DNA from: an uncultured Rhodospirillaceae bacterium
GTDB lineage: Bacteria > Pseudomonadota > Alphaproteobacteria > Rhodospirillales > Casp-alpha2
NCBI GenBank assembly: GCA_913030825.1
Contig: CAJWCU010000025.1
Span: 1 to 44,042 of the forward strand
DNA length: 44,042 nucleotides
Reading direction: 5' to 3'
Position 1 is the first letter of the stretch. Each line of letters starts with the position of its first letter. Under the pieces are notes generated by a model, which saw only the letters and a program-made list of their open reading frames with translations, made no database searches and was not told the origin of the DNA. Both the position numbers and the translations under genes were made by a program. Of the stretch, positions 8,881-16,987 are shown piece by piece.

Positions 8881-9906
8881 ATGAAAACTTTTTTCGAACG
8901 CTCGGTAATGGCGGTCGCCCTGACGGCTGCGGTTACCGCCGGATATCTCGCCGTTGAACGCTCGCCCCAGGCCGCGGTCACGCCGGCGGGCGGCGACGCC
9001 GCCGCGATGCTGGCGCCGCAGGACGAGGCGCCGGTCGAACAGGCGACCCTGTCCCGCCCGGACGAGCCCCTGTTTCCGCCCAAGCGCCCGGACGCGCCGC
9101 AGCGCGAAAGCAAACGCCAGCCGACGGATTCCGTGACGGCGCTGCATGACTGGTTCGCCGAACTGGATTACGACCTGGAACACATCCGTGACGGCCGCGC
9201 CCATGTGCCGCCCGCCTATCTGGCGTCGCTGCCGCCGGATCTGGCGCAGGTGCGGGAGACGGAGAAACGCAAACGCCTGTTCTTCCAGGCCATGCTGCCG
9301 CTGATCCTGCGCGCCAATCAGGACATCCTTTCCGACCGCCGCCGCCTGTGGCAGATCCGCGCCGATCAGCGTTTGGGCCGGCCGGTCGCCGCCGAGGATC
9401 GTCTGTGGTTGGCCGCTCTCGCCGAACGCTACAAGGTTTCTGCCGACGATATCGACGTCCTGATCCGCCGGGTCGATGTGGTCCCGCCGTCCATGGCTTT
9501 GGCCCAGGCGGCCGAGGAAAGCGGCTGGGGCACCTCGCGCTTCGCGCGCCTGGGCAATGCCATGTTCGGCCAATGGACGACGGCCGAAGGTAATGGCCTG
9601 ATCCCACGCGAACGCGACGAGGATAAGGACCATAAGGTTCGCGCCTTCGGCACGCTGATCGATTCCGTGCAGGCCTATATGCTGAACTTGAACACCCACC
9701 GGGCGTACCGCGAATTGCGGCGCGCGCGCGCGGCGCTGCGCCGGTCGGGCGATCCGTTGAATGGCTTGTCGCTTGCGCGCTTTCTGACGCGGTATTCGGA
9801 ACGCGGCGAAAAATACGTCGCGGCGATCCGCGCGATGATCCGCGTCAACGGGCTGGAGCGTCTGGACGATGCCCGCCTGGTCCGCTGGCCCCGTCCGGAG
9901 GCCTAA
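8881..9906 (+). CDS. Bax-like glucosaminidase-domain protein (putative peptidoglycan hydrolase)
   Basis: The 341-residue product begins with a short basic stretch and a hydrophobic segment (about residues 9-25), a signal anchor or secretion signal, followed by an alanine/proline-rich linker. The C-terminal half, from about residue 195, is a FlgJ/Bax-type glucosaminidase domain: PPSMALAQAAEESGWGTSRF carries the probable catalytic glutamate (E212 or E213), followed by NAMFGQW and a DSVQAYMLNLN stretch typical of Bax. Such enzymes cut the glycan strand next to N-acetylglucosamine. Start chosen at the ATG that gives the signal segment. It is monocistronic, closed by a strong terminator immediately downstream. 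Confidence 0.85.
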   Translation: MKTFFERSVMAVALTAAVTAGYLAVERSPQAAVTPAGGDAAAMLAPQDEAPVEQATLSRPDEPLFPPKRPDAPQRESKRQPTDSVTALHDWFAELDYDLEHIRDGRAHVPPAYLASLPPDLAQVRETEKRKRLFFQAMLPLILRANQDILSDRRRLWQIRADQRLGRPVAAEDRLWLAALAERYKVSADDIDVLIRRVDVVPPSMALAQAAEESGWGTSRFARLGNAMFGQWTTAEGNGLIPRERDEDKDHKVRAFGTLIDSVQAYMLNLNTHRAYRELRRARAALRRSGDPLNGLSLARFLTRYSERGEKYVAAIRAMIRVNGLERLDDARLVRWPRPEA

Positions 9907-9940
9907 GGCGCCAGACCGAATTCGAGATTATGAAAGCGAA

Positions 9941-9973
9941 CGCCCGGGGCTGACCGCCCCGGGCGTTTCTTTA
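9941..9973 (+). terminator. Strong rho-independent terminator after the Bax-like gene
   Basis: A perfect 10-base GC stem (9941-9950 with 9956-9965), 5-base loop TGACC, followed by TTTCTTTATTT. It separates the plus-strand Bax-like gene from the convergent deacetylase gene, and may act on both strands. Confidence 0.88.
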
Positions 9974-11008
9974 TTTCACGAAGAACTGACGGCCCAGCCA
10001 ATACCATCGCCCGTCCGGGCCCGGCAGGGTGCAGTTGATGCGCGAGCGGCCCTTGGGAAAGGGTTTGGTCACACGGACTTCGAACCGCACGTCGCCCAGG
10101 TTTTCCAGATGGGCGCGGCCTTCGCTCGACGCGAAGCAGGCGATCCGGTCCAGGCCCTTGGGCTTTGGGTCGGTCAGGGTGAAGCCCATGGCCGGCGGGT
10201 TGTTCTTTTCCGTGACCAGGGGGTCGGCCGGGGTCAGATCGGCGACCGGCATGGCCAACGCGTTGACGGCCAGACGGAACCGGTCCATCCCGCCGAAGGC
10301 TTCGTTCATGGCGAACCGGGGCAGATAGAAGAACCCCAGGCTTTTGTGCAGAACGCCCGAATGCTGGCCGAAGGCGGCGATGAAGCCCTGCTCCTTCGCC
10401 ATGGCCTCGACGGCCAACGACGCCTCGCCGTAAGGATAGGCGAACAGTTCGGGCATCTTGCCCAACTCTTCCCGGTATCGCTTGCCGGCGTCTTCGAATT
10501 CGGCCTGGTTGAGGTCCTCGGACGCGCCCGCCATATGCGAATGCTGCACCGTGTGATGGCCAATGGTGACGCCCGCCGCCTGCAGCTCGCGGATCTGGTC
10601 CCAGGTCATCATCCCGCCCAGTTTGCGGTCGACCTGGCCTGTCGAAACGAAGACGGTGAAGGGCAGGCCCGCCTTCTTCAATCGCGGCCAGGCGACGGTG
10701 TAGGTCGAGGCATAGGCATCGTCGATCGAAATGCCGACCGTGCGGTCCGGCAGGCTTTCGCCCGCCTTCAACGCCTTCACGATATCGGGCAGGTCCATCA
10801 CGTTGTATTTGCCGGATGTCAGCTCGGCCAGGTGGGCTTCGAACTGTTCGACGCGGATGTTGGTCGATGGATAGTCCTGTTCGCCGAACCGGTGGTACAT
10901 GATGACCACCGCCTGATCGGCGGCCTTGGCGGCCATCGGCCAGATCAACAGCAAACAGAAGACCGCGAGAGCGGCGGCGCGGCGCCCGCCTGTGATGCGG
11001 CCGGTCAT
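9971..11008 (-). CDS. Secreted polysaccharide deacetylase family protein
   Basis: A 345-residue protein with a typical signal peptide: basic start, hydrophobic core about residues 11-25, and a likely cut after AKA near residue 29. The NodB-type domain follows: MYHRFG, then SIDDAYAS with the metal-binding aspartate pair (D96, D97), and GHHTVQHSHM carrying the H-x3-H zinc ligands H152 and H156. These carbohydrate esterase family 4 enzymes remove acetyl groups from glycans; the substrate cannot be told from sequence. The usual TFDDG is altered to SIDDA, as in divergent members. AAGGA lies 9 bases before the ATG. It is divergent from the nitroreductase gene. Confidence 0.85.
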   Translation of the reverse strand: MTGRITGGRRAAALAVFCLLLIWPMAAKAADQAVVIMYHRFGEQDYPSTNIRVEQFEAHLAELTSGKYNVMDLPDIVKALKAGESLPDRTVGISIDDAYASTYTVAWPRLKKAGLPFTVFVSTGQVDRKLGGMMTWDQIRELQAAGVTIGHHTVQHSHMAGASEDLNQAEFEDAGKRYREELGKMPELFAYPYGEASLAVEAMAKEQGFIAAFGQHSGVLHKSLGFFYLPRFAMNEAFGGMDRFRLAVNALAMPVADLTPADPLVTEKNNPPAMGFTLTDPKPKGLDRIACFASSEGRAHLENLGDVRFEVRVTKPFPKGRSRINCTLPGPDGRWYWLGRQFFVK

Positions 11009-11157
11009 GGTCTTTTATCCTTATGGGTACTCTTCATGGTCTCTCACCCCCGTTTTCGTTCAAATATGCCGGGTTGCGCGGTGATTTTTCCCCCTTCCGC
11101 GCTGCAGCACAAGTGTCCTAGGGTCAGAGGTAAGCTCCAAACCATTCCCACGCCACC

Positions 11158-11763
11158 ATGAACGAGGCCGTCATGCCCGACAAAATTGCCGAATCCGCGC
11201 TCGACCAATTGTTCCGGGACGCCCGGACTTACAATACATGGACCGACGACCCGGTGGGCGAGGACGCGCTGCGCGCCATTTGGGATCTGACCAAAATGGG
11301 CCCGACCAGCGCCAATTGCTCGCCCGCGCGCATCGTTTTCGTCGCCTCGCCCGAGGCCAAGGAGAAGCTCAAGCCCTGTCTGATGGAAGGCAACGTCGAC
11401 AAGACGATGTCCGCGCCCGTCACCGCGATCATCGGCCAGGACATGGAATTCTATGAGAAGCTGCCCGAACTGTTCCCCCATACGGACGCCCGATCCTGGT
11501 TCGTCGGCAACGACGATTTGATCGCCCAGACGGCGTTCCGCAATTCGACCCTGCAGGGCGGCTATCTGATGATGGCGGCGCGCGCGCTGGGCTTCGATTG
11601 CGGGCCGATGTCCGGCTTCGACGTGGAAAAGGTCGATGCCGCCTTCTTCGCCGGGACGAAGGTGACCGCCAACTTCCTCTGCAACATCGGCACCGGCACG
11701 ACCGAGGACCTGTTTCCGCGCAGCCCGCGCATGGCTTTCGACGACGCCTGCAGCGTCCTGTAA
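11158..11763 (+). CDS. Nitroreductase-family protein, RutE/HadB type (malonic semialdehyde reductase-like)
   Basis: A 201-residue FMN-dependent oxidoreductase of the small RutE/HadB subfamily. Characteristic stretches are [14 protein letters not shown] near the N-terminus, [19 protein letters not shown] (FMN binding), [27 protein letters not shown], and the C-terminal [16 protein letters not shown]. In E. coli RutE reduces malonic semialdehyde during pyrimidine breakdown, but no other rut gene is present, so here the substrate is open. The ATG at 11158 is used; an in-frame ATG at 11173 is an alternative, and neither has a strong ribosome site. The next gene starts three bases after the stop. 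Confidence 0.85.
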   Translation: MNEAVMPDKIAESALDQLFRDARTYNTWTDDPVGEDALRAIWDLTKMGPTSANCSPARIVFVASPEAKEKLKPCLMEGNVDKTMSAPVTAIIGQDMEFYEKLPELFPHTDARSWFVGNDDLIAQTAFRNSTLQGGYLMMAARALGFDCGPMSGFDVEKVDAAFFAGTKVTANFLCNIGTGTTEDLFPRSPRMAFDDACSVL

Positions 11764-11766
11764 CCC

Positions 11767-13155
11767 GTGCCCGATATCGACGTCACCGCACAGCAGGCCG
11801 AGGCGCCGCCGCCTCGCCCGGGCCTTTCGGCCTGGCTTTATCTGGCGCTCTGCGTCATCGCCGTCGGCCACGTGTTCTGGGAACCGGAGGGCTGGCGCAT
11901 CTTCACGGTCGCCCTGGCGGCGCTGTTCCTGATCCTGGAATTCAACCGGACCACGGTCCTGCAGCGTGCCGTCGGCTACGGCTTAGGCGCGAGTGGCCTG
12001 TTGCTGGCGGCGCAGGCCAACCTGTTTCTGCCGGTGTTGTTGGACGGCATCGCGTCGTCGCTCAAGTTCCTATTGGTCTTCTTCGCCGTCGCCTGGATGC
12101 AGGTCCCGGCCAAGACCAGCCCGACCCTGATGTCGGCGCGGCAGTTCGTGCTGGACCAGCCGGCGGGCCGCCGGTTTCTGATCCTCGGCTACGCCGCGCA
12201 TATCCTGGGCGCCTTTCTCAATCTGGCGGCGTTGACGCTGCTGTCCGACATGGTCGCCCGGCCCAAGGACCGGCAGTTGAAGGACCGCCTGGCCGTCGCC
12301 TTGATGGTTGGCTTCACCTCGGCTTCGGCCTGGTCGCCTTTCTATGTCAGCGTCACCGTCGTGCTGGCCGCCTTGCCGGGTTTGAAATGGGTCGATATCG
12401 CCCTGCCGGGGTTGGCCATGGGGTTCCTCGTGGTTGCCGTCACGGCGCTGATCGACCGGCTTTTCGTGCGGGGCGCGCGGCCCCGCCCGGCGCCGGGGCC
12501 CCGGGTCGAAAACGCCAACTGGCGGAAACTGTCGATGCTGCTGGGCGCCTTGATGATTTCGGTCATCGCGCTGGAGACGATCTATCATCTGTCGATCCCG
12601 GTGGTTCTCGGCCTGCTCGCGCCGCCTTTTGCGGTGATCTGGCTGTTCATTTCGTTGGGCCGCCGGCACGAGGCGCGGGGCTTGCCGCGCCGGGTCGTCT
12701 CATCCCTGCCCAACCTGCGCGGCGAGGCGCTGATTTTCATCGGCGCCAATATGTTCGGCACGGGGGTGTCGCGGGTGCTCGACCCCGAAGCGGTCGCGGG
12801 CCTTCTCAACATCGCCGCCTGGCCGGACCTGGCCAAGCCGTTGGCCTTGGCGATGTTCATCATCGTCATCGCCGGGATCGGCCTGCACCCGGTGGTTCTG
12901 GTTATCCTCGTCGGCACGGTCCTGCCGCCGGAGGTCTTCGGTATGCCGCCCGTGGTCATGGCGTTGGTCATGCTGGGGACCTGGGGGCTGTCGACGACCT
13001 CGTCGCCGTTCTCGGGCACGACCCTGGTGGTCGCGCGGCTGACCGGTGAGAACAGCTTCCGCCTCGCCTGGCGGCGGGCGCCTCTGTATACCTTGACCGG
13101 CGGTTTGGTCGTGGCGGTGGTCGCCACGGCTTACTGGAAGCTTGGATCCCCCTAG
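11767..13155 (+). CDS. Polytopic membrane protein, probable ion/anion transporter of unknown substrate
   Basis: A 462-residue, strongly hydrophobic protein with about 12 predicted membrane segments and a short charged N-terminus. Two similar motifs occur in the two halves: TSASAWSPF at residues 184-192 and STTSSPFSG at 409-417, each inside a hydrophobic stretch and followed by a TxxLV-like or VTVV run. Paired serine/threonine-proline motifs of this sort are seen in the ion-transporter superfamily, where they form re-entrant hairpins at the substrate site; assignment beyond that is inference. It starts with GTG at 11767, three bases after the nitroreductase stop, so the two are probably translated from one message. 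I cannot name the transported compound. Confidence 0.6.
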   Translation: MPDIDVTAQQAEAPPPRPGLSAWLYLALCVIAVGHVFWEPEGWRIFTVALAALFLILEFNRTTVLQRAVGYGLGASGLLLAAQANLFLPVLLDGIASSLKFLLVFFAVAWMQVPAKTSPTLMSARQFVLDQPAGRRFLILGYAAHILGAFLNLAALTLLSDMVARPKDRQLKDRLAVALMVGFTSASAWSPFYVSVTVVLAALPGLKWVDIALPGLAMGFLVVAVTALIDRLFVRGARPRPAPGPRVENANWRKLSMLLGALMISVIALETIYHLSIPVVLGLLAPPFAVIWLFISLGRRHEARGLPRRVVSSLPNLRGEALIFIGANMFGTGVSRVLDPEAVAGLLNIAAWPDLAKPLALAMFIIVIAGIGLHPVVLVILVGTVLPPEVFGMPPVVMALVMLGTWGLSTTSSPFSGTTLVVARLTGENSFRLAWRRAPLYTLTGGLVVAVVATAYWKLGSP

Positions 13156-13169
13156 GACATGACGCGGCG

Positions 13170-13871
13170 ATGAATCTCTTGGCCTTCGATACGGCGACGT
13201 CCGGATGCTCGGCGGCGGCGTTGCGGGACGGCGCCCTTGCGGCGTCGCAGGCCCGGGCCATGACGCGCGGCCAGTCCGAATCCCTGATGCCGATGATCGA
13301 CGACGTCCTGGCCGCGGCCGGTCTGACCTATGGCGATCTGGATGCCTTGGCGGTGACCGTCGGCCCCGGGGCCTTCACCGGCCTGCGCATCGGCCTGGCG
13401 GCGGCGCGGGGCCTCGCGTTGGCGCTGAACATTCCCTGCGCCGCGGTGACGACGCTGGAGGCCGTGGCCAAGGCCCAGCCGCCGTTGCCGGATCGTGTCG
13501 CAGACGGTGCGGCGGGATTGTTGGTCGCCCTCGATTCCAAACGCGAAGACCTCTACGTCCAACTGTTCGACCGTGACCTTGCCCCGATGACCGACCCGGC
13601 GGCGGTGATGCCGGATGCCTTGGCCGGTCTGTTGCCCGGCGGCGGCGCAATCTCGGTTGCGGGGGATGCGGCGGGCACGGCCTGCGACGCCCTGGCGGCG
13701 GCCGGAATCGCGGCCCACGCGACGGGCGGCCCGGGTGTGCCCGATGCGGTGGTGGTCGGCGAGATTGCGATCGGACGCGACCTGCCGCCGGTGGGCCAGG
13801 CGCCGGGGCCGATCTACCTGCGCCCGCCCGACGCCGTGCGGCCGAAAGACGGCGGGCGTCTTCGGCCTTGA
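13170..13871 (+). CDS. tsaB: tRNA threonylcarbamoyladenosine synthesis protein TsaB
   Basis: TsaB is the ASKHA-fold partner of TsaD in making the t6A modification at position 37 of ANN-decoding tRNAs. The 233-residue length is typical. The N-terminus MNLLAFDTATSGCSAAA and the VTVGPGAFTGLRIGLAAARGLA stretch are diagnostic. The gene starts 14 bases after the transporter stop. In many relatives rimI (the S18 acetyltransferase) follows directly and fur comes next; here a minus-strand TusA-like gene and mucR lie in that place. Confidence 0.95.
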   Translation: MNLLAFDTATSGCSAAALRDGALAASQARAMTRGQSESLMPMIDDVLAAAGLTYGDLDALAVTVGPGAFTGLRIGLAAARGLALALNIPCAAVTTLEAVAKAQPPLPDRVADGAAGLLVALDSKREDLYVQLFDRDLAPMTDPAAVMPDALAGLLPGGGAISVAGDAAGTACDALAAAGIAAHATGGPGVPDAVVVGEIAIGRDLPPVGQAPGPIYLRPPDAVRPKDGGRLRP

Positions 13872-13897
13872 GTTAAAATTGATGATGGGATGACGGG

Positions 13898-14179
13898 TCA
13901 GCCTGCCTTGCGGATGATCAGGCGGTGGGGGTGCTCGGGCGCATCCTCGGCCGGGTTTTCCGGCGCCAGGGAGACCACCTCGTGCCCGTGATCGACGACG
14001 GAGCGGGGAACGTTGCCCAGGGGTTCCGGTCCCTTGAGGCGCACCTCGAGAACCGCGCCGGGATCGAGCCGTTCAAGAAACAACTTCGTCTTCACGAATG
14101 TCATTGGACAAATATCGCCGGTTATATCTAAGAACGCGGCCGTGTCCGGGGATTTCTGTATTTCTTCGGCGTTTGTCAT
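13898..14179 (-). CDS. TusA-family (SirA-like) sulfur-carrier-like protein
   Basis: A 93-residue protein with a TusA fold pattern: LDITGDICPMTFVKTKLFLE, then LDPGAVLEVRLKG, and a C-terminal GHEVVSL strand. The single conserved cysteine (C24) is in CPMT rather than the usual CPxP motif of sulfur-relay TusA, so it belongs to a side branch whose role is not known. The ATG at 14179 gives a normal N-terminus. A longer reading from 14275 would add 32 residues encoded by the AT-rich promoter region and is unlikely. A promoter-like TTGGAC (14233-14228) and AATACT (14210-14205) on the minus strand, 17 bases apart, fit this start. It diverges from mucR. Confidence 0.8.
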   Translation of the reverse strand: MTNAEEIQKSPDTAAFLDITGDICPMTFVKTKLFLERLDPGAVLEVRLKGPEPLGNVPRSVVDHGHEVVSLAPENPAEDAPEHPHRLIIRKAG

Positions 14180-14188
14180 CGTATTCGC

Positions 14189-14217
14189 TTGTGTACAGTA
14201 GTTCAGTATTTTATATA
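14189..14217 (+). promoter_or_regulatory. Promoter for mucR
   Basis: TTGTGT at 14189-14194 and TATATA at 14212-14217, separated by exactly 17 bases; the same pair of hexamers and gap occurs before rimP. Predicted start near 14224, leaving a leader of about 170 bases. It overlaps, in the opposite direction, the proposed promoter of the TusA-like gene. Confidence 0.55.
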
Positions 14218-14227
14218 AGCGCCGACT

Positions 14228-14289
14228 GTCCAATTGAAATACATTCGTCCTGTGTTTTTTTAAGTCACGGACCAAGTCAATAATTGGAC
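14228..14289. repeat. Inverted repeat GTCCAATT/AATTGGAC in the mucR upstream region
   Basis: Perfect 8-base arms at 14228-14235 and 14282-14289 are separated by 46 AT-rich bases that include a run of seven T. Regulators of the MucR/Ros family favour AT-rich DNA and often control their own genes, so this is a candidate operator; the link is inference. Confidence 0.45.
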
Positions 14290-14397
14290 TCGTCGCGGTT
14301 CAGGGGCTCGACCGGCCCCCAATACGGCAGGGCGCCGTGGGCCCGCCGCACGCGCCTCTCAAAGCCATTCGTTTCAAACACCAAGAGGTTTGTCCTG

Positions 14398-14808
14398 ATG
14401 ACCGAAAAACCCAATGCATCGGAACTGATCGAATTGACGACGGAAATCGTCGCCGCTCATGTCGGCAACAATACGATCGCGCCGTCCGACATCCCGAACC
14501 TGATCAACGAGGTGTACACCGCGCTGGCCAATGTCGGCGCCGCCCCGGAGCAGGCCCAGCGCCCACGCCCGGCCGTGTCGCCGAAGAAATCCGTGTTCCC
14601 GGACTACATCGTCTGCCTGGAAGACGGCAAGAAGCTGAAGATGCTGAAGCGTCATCTCAAGACCGCCTACGACATGACGCCCGAGGAATACCGCGAGCGT
14701 TGGGGCTTGCCCGCCGACTATCCGATGGTCGCGCCGAACTACGCCAAGCACCGTTCGAACCTGGCCAAGAAGATCGGTCTGGGCACCAAGCCGCGCCGCC
14801 GCAGTTAG
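14398..14808 (+). CDS. MucR/Ros-family transcriptional regulator
   Basis: A 136-residue DNA-binding protein of the alphaproteobacterial Ros/MucR family, which acts as a global H-NS-like silencer. The N-terminal helix (SELIELTTEIVAAHVGNN) is the oligomerisation region. The zinc-finger-like core reads VCLEDGKKLKMLKRHLKTAY, then MTPEEYRERWGLPADYPMVAPNYA. C73, D76 and H86 are in ligand positions, but the second histidine region of Ros is replaced by alanine/tyrosine (residues 90-91). Members lacking zinc ligands are known in the family and keep the fold. Start chosen at the ATG matching the family; the upstream TTG reading adds unrelated sequence. Confidence 0.93.
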   Translation: MTEKPNASELIELTTEIVAAHVGNNTIAPSDIPNLINEVYTALANVGAAPEQAQRPRPAVSPKKSVFPDYIVCLEDGKKLKMLKRHLKTAYDMTPEEYRERWGLPADYPMVAPNYAKHRSNLAKKIGLGTKPRRRS

Positions 14809-14937
14809 GCGTTGCGAGTCCGTTCGATTCGGGTGGCTCCACACCGCAGGACACCCCCCGCCGGACCGCCCGTACGGGGAATTTCGGCGTCTGCCGCAAC
14901 GCCAGCACCGATGCGGCGCGCAGGGGCAGCTTGGGCT

Positions 14938-14965
14938 TTGGACCCCGGCCCTATCGGGGTATAGT
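14938..14965 (+). promoter_or_regulatory. Promoter for fur with a hairpin/operator-like repeat in the spacer
   Basis: TTGGAC at 14938-14943 and TATAGT at 14960-14965 with a 16-base gap. The spacer is filled by an inverted repeat, ACCCCG (14942-14947) and CGGGGT (14955-14960), placed where a regulator would block polymerase. Predicted start near 14972, 39 bases before the fur ATG. Confidence 0.5.
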
Positions 14966-15010
14966 GAAACAGCCAATCCTTTAGGTTTAAAAAGAACCGG
15001 CCGGGGGATC

Positions 15011-15436
15011 ATGACGAATTCACGTATCGAGCAGTTGTGCATCGACAAGGGAATGAAAATGACGGATCAGCGCCGCGTGATCGCGCGCGTACTGTCCGAA
15101 TCGGAAGACCACCCCGACGTCGAAGAAGTTCACCGCCGGTCGGCGGAAATCGACGATCGCATTTCCATCGCCACGGTCTATCGGACCGTTCGACTGTTCG
15201 AGGAAGCGGGCATCATCGAGCGCCACGATTTCGGCGACGGCCGCGCGCGCTATGAAGAAGTGACCGAGGAACACCACGATCACCTGATCAACGTCCAATC
15301 GGGCGAGGTGATCGAATTTCAGAACGACGAGATCGAACAACTCCAGGATGTGATCGCCCGCGATCACGGCATGAAACTGGTTGGGCACAAATTGGAACTA
15401 TATGGCGTGCCCCTGAAGAAAGGCGCCGATAAATAG
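15011..15436 (+). CDS. fur: Fur-family metalloregulator (Fur/Mur)
   Basis: A 141-residue protein with an N-terminal winged helix (MTDQRRVIARVL, ISIATVYRTVRLFEEAGII) and a C-terminal dimerisation domain with EEHHDHLIN metal-binding histidines. In alphaproteobacteria the Fur orthologue at this locus, upstream of miaB, is often mainly a manganese sensor (Mur), while iron is read by Irr or RirA; an Irr gene is present in this window. There are no CxxC structural-zinc pairs; the only cysteine is C10. GGGGGA precedes the ATG. The 70-base gap to miaB is short, so co-transcription is possible. Confidence 0.93.
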   Translation: MTNSRIEQLCIDKGMKMTDQRRVIARVLSESEDHPDVEEVHRRSAEIDDRISIATVYRTVRLFEEAGIIERHDFGDGRARYEEVTEEHHDHLINVQSGEVIEFQNDEIEQLQDVIARDHGMKLVGHKLELYGVPLKKGADK

Positions 15437-15506
15437 GCATGATCCGACGTGAGATTTCCCTGAACGTATTTTCGGGGCCGGCACGATGCGGGGCGCGAGG
15501 TAACCG

Positions 15507-16907
15507 GTGACGGACACGGCGCCCAAGAAACTGCATATCAAGACCTATGGCTGTCAGATGAACGTCTACGATTCCGATCGTATGGCGGGTCTTCTGGCGC
15601 CGCTCGGCTATGCCCTTACGGATGCCGTGGACGATGCCGACATGGTCTTGTTGAATACCTGCCACATCCGTGAAAAAGCGGCGGAAAAGGTCTATTCCGA
15701 ACTGGGCCGCATCAACAAGGTGAAGCAGGCCCGCCATAAAGACGGCGGGGCGATGATCCTTGGCGTGGCCGGCTGCGTCGCCCAGGCCGAAGGCGAGGAA
15801 GTGCTCAAACGCGCGCCCTACGTCGACATGGTCTTCGGGCCACAGACCTATCATCGCCTGCCGGAAATGGTCGCCAAGCTGCACCGGGAAAAGGGCGCCC
15901 AACTCGACACCGATTTCCCCGAGGAATCCAAGTTCGATCATATGTCCGCGCCCGCTCGGGTCGAAGGCCGCGCCGCCTTCCTGACCGTGCAGGAAGGCTG
16001 CGACAAGTTCTGCACTTTCTGCGTCGTGCCCTACACGCGGGGTGCCGAATTCTCCCGCCCCGTTGCGCAAGTGATCGCCGAAGCCCGCGATCTGGCCGCC
16101 GCAGGGGCCCGCGAGATCACGTTGCTGGGCCAGAACGTCAACGCCTATCACGGGGAAGACGCGGGCAAAGACGGGGCGGAAGAACTGGGCCTCGGCGGCC
16201 TGATCCGCCGGCTGGCCGACATCGACGGCATCGACCGCCTGCGCTACACCACGTCTTACCCGGCCGAAGTCGACGACGCCTTAATCGCCGCCCACCGCGA
16301 CGTGCCCGAACTGATGCCTTATCTGCATCTGCCGGTGCAGTCCGGATCGGATCGGGTGCTTCAGGCCATGAACCGCCGCCACGGCCGCGATTTCTATCTC
16401 GATCTGGTCGACCGGCTGCGCGCGGCCCGGCCCGACCTGGGCCTGTCGTCGGATTTCATCGTCGGCTTCCCGGGTGAAAGCGACGCCGATTTCGAGGAGA
16501 CACTCGACCTGGTCCGCGCCGTCGGCTACGTCCAGGCCTATTCCTTCAAATACTCGCCGCGCCCCGGAACCCCGGCCGCGGCCATGGAGATGCAGGTGCC
16601 CGAAGACGTCAAGGATGCCCGCCTGGCGGCCCTCCAGGATTTGTTGAACGAACAGCAGCGCGCCTTCAACGAAAGCTGCGTCGGCCGGACCCTTCCGGTG
16701 TTACTCGACCGGCCCGGCCGTCACGAAGGCCAGCTCGTCGGGCGCAGCCCCTACATGCAGGCGGTCCATGTCGAGGCCCCGTCCGATTGGATGGGGCGCA
16801 TCGTCGACCTGGATATCGTCTCGGCCGGCGGCAACAGCCTGGGCGGTGTGCCGCGCGGCGGCGGAAACGGCGAAGACGCCGGACAGCCCGCGAGGTTGAC
16901 CGCGTGA
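15507..16907 (+). CDS. miaB: tRNA-2-methylthio-N6-dimethylallyladenosine synthase MiaB
   Basis: Radical-SAM methylthiotransferase that converts i6A37 to ms2i6A37 in tRNAs reading UNN codons. The N-terminal UPF0004 domain has its three cluster cysteines in YGCQMN (C16), NTCHIRE and VAGCVAQ. The radical-SAM triad is C165, C169 and C172 (CDKFCTFC). A C-terminal TRAM domain ends the protein. The 466-residue length is normal. It starts at GTG 15507 with GCGAGG upstream. This is the first gene of a compact operon whose following stop/start codons overlap. Confidence 0.97.
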   Translation: MTDTAPKKLHIKTYGCQMNVYDSDRMAGLLAPLGYALTDAVDDADMVLLNTCHIREKAAEKVYSELGRINKVKQARHKDGGAMILGVAGCVAQAEGEEVLKRAPYVDMVFGPQTYHRLPEMVAKLHREKGAQLDTDFPEESKFDHMSAPARVEGRAAFLTVQEGCDKFCTFCVVPYTRGAEFSRPVAQVIAEARDLAAAGAREITLLGQNVNAYHGEDAGKDGAEELGLGGLIRRLADIDGIDRLRYTTSYPAEVDDALIAAHRDVPELMPYLHLPVQSGSDRVLQAMNRRHGRDFYLDLVDRLRAARPDLGLSSDFIVGFPGESDADFEETLDLVRAVGYVQAYSFKYSPRPGTPAAAMEMQVPEDVKDARLAALQDLLNEQQRAFNESCVGRTLPVLLDRPGRHEGQLVGRSPYMQAVHVEAPSDWMGRIVDLDIVSAGGNSLGGVPRGGGNGEDAGQPARLTA

Positions 16908-16987
16908 GCCGCGGGCGGTCCCGGCGCCCGGCGCGCGCCACGGCCGAAGCCGCGGGTGCGACGAGCGGCGGCAAGGGAACGACGGCC

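Noticed and set aside
14180-14275. Upstream extension of the TusA-like protein by 32 residues
   Set aside because: The extension lies in the AT-rich divergent promoter region and is unlike the family N-terminus.
14809-14860. GTTCGATTC followed by a pairing stem, resembling a tRNA T arm
   Set aside because: No matching acceptor, D or anticodon arms upstream; that region is the mucR coding sequence.
16904-16987. GTG start overlapping the miaB stop for the PhoH-like protein
   Set aside because: Possible, but the added residues are low-complexity Arg/Ala/Gly; the ATG at 16988 with AAGGGA is preferred.
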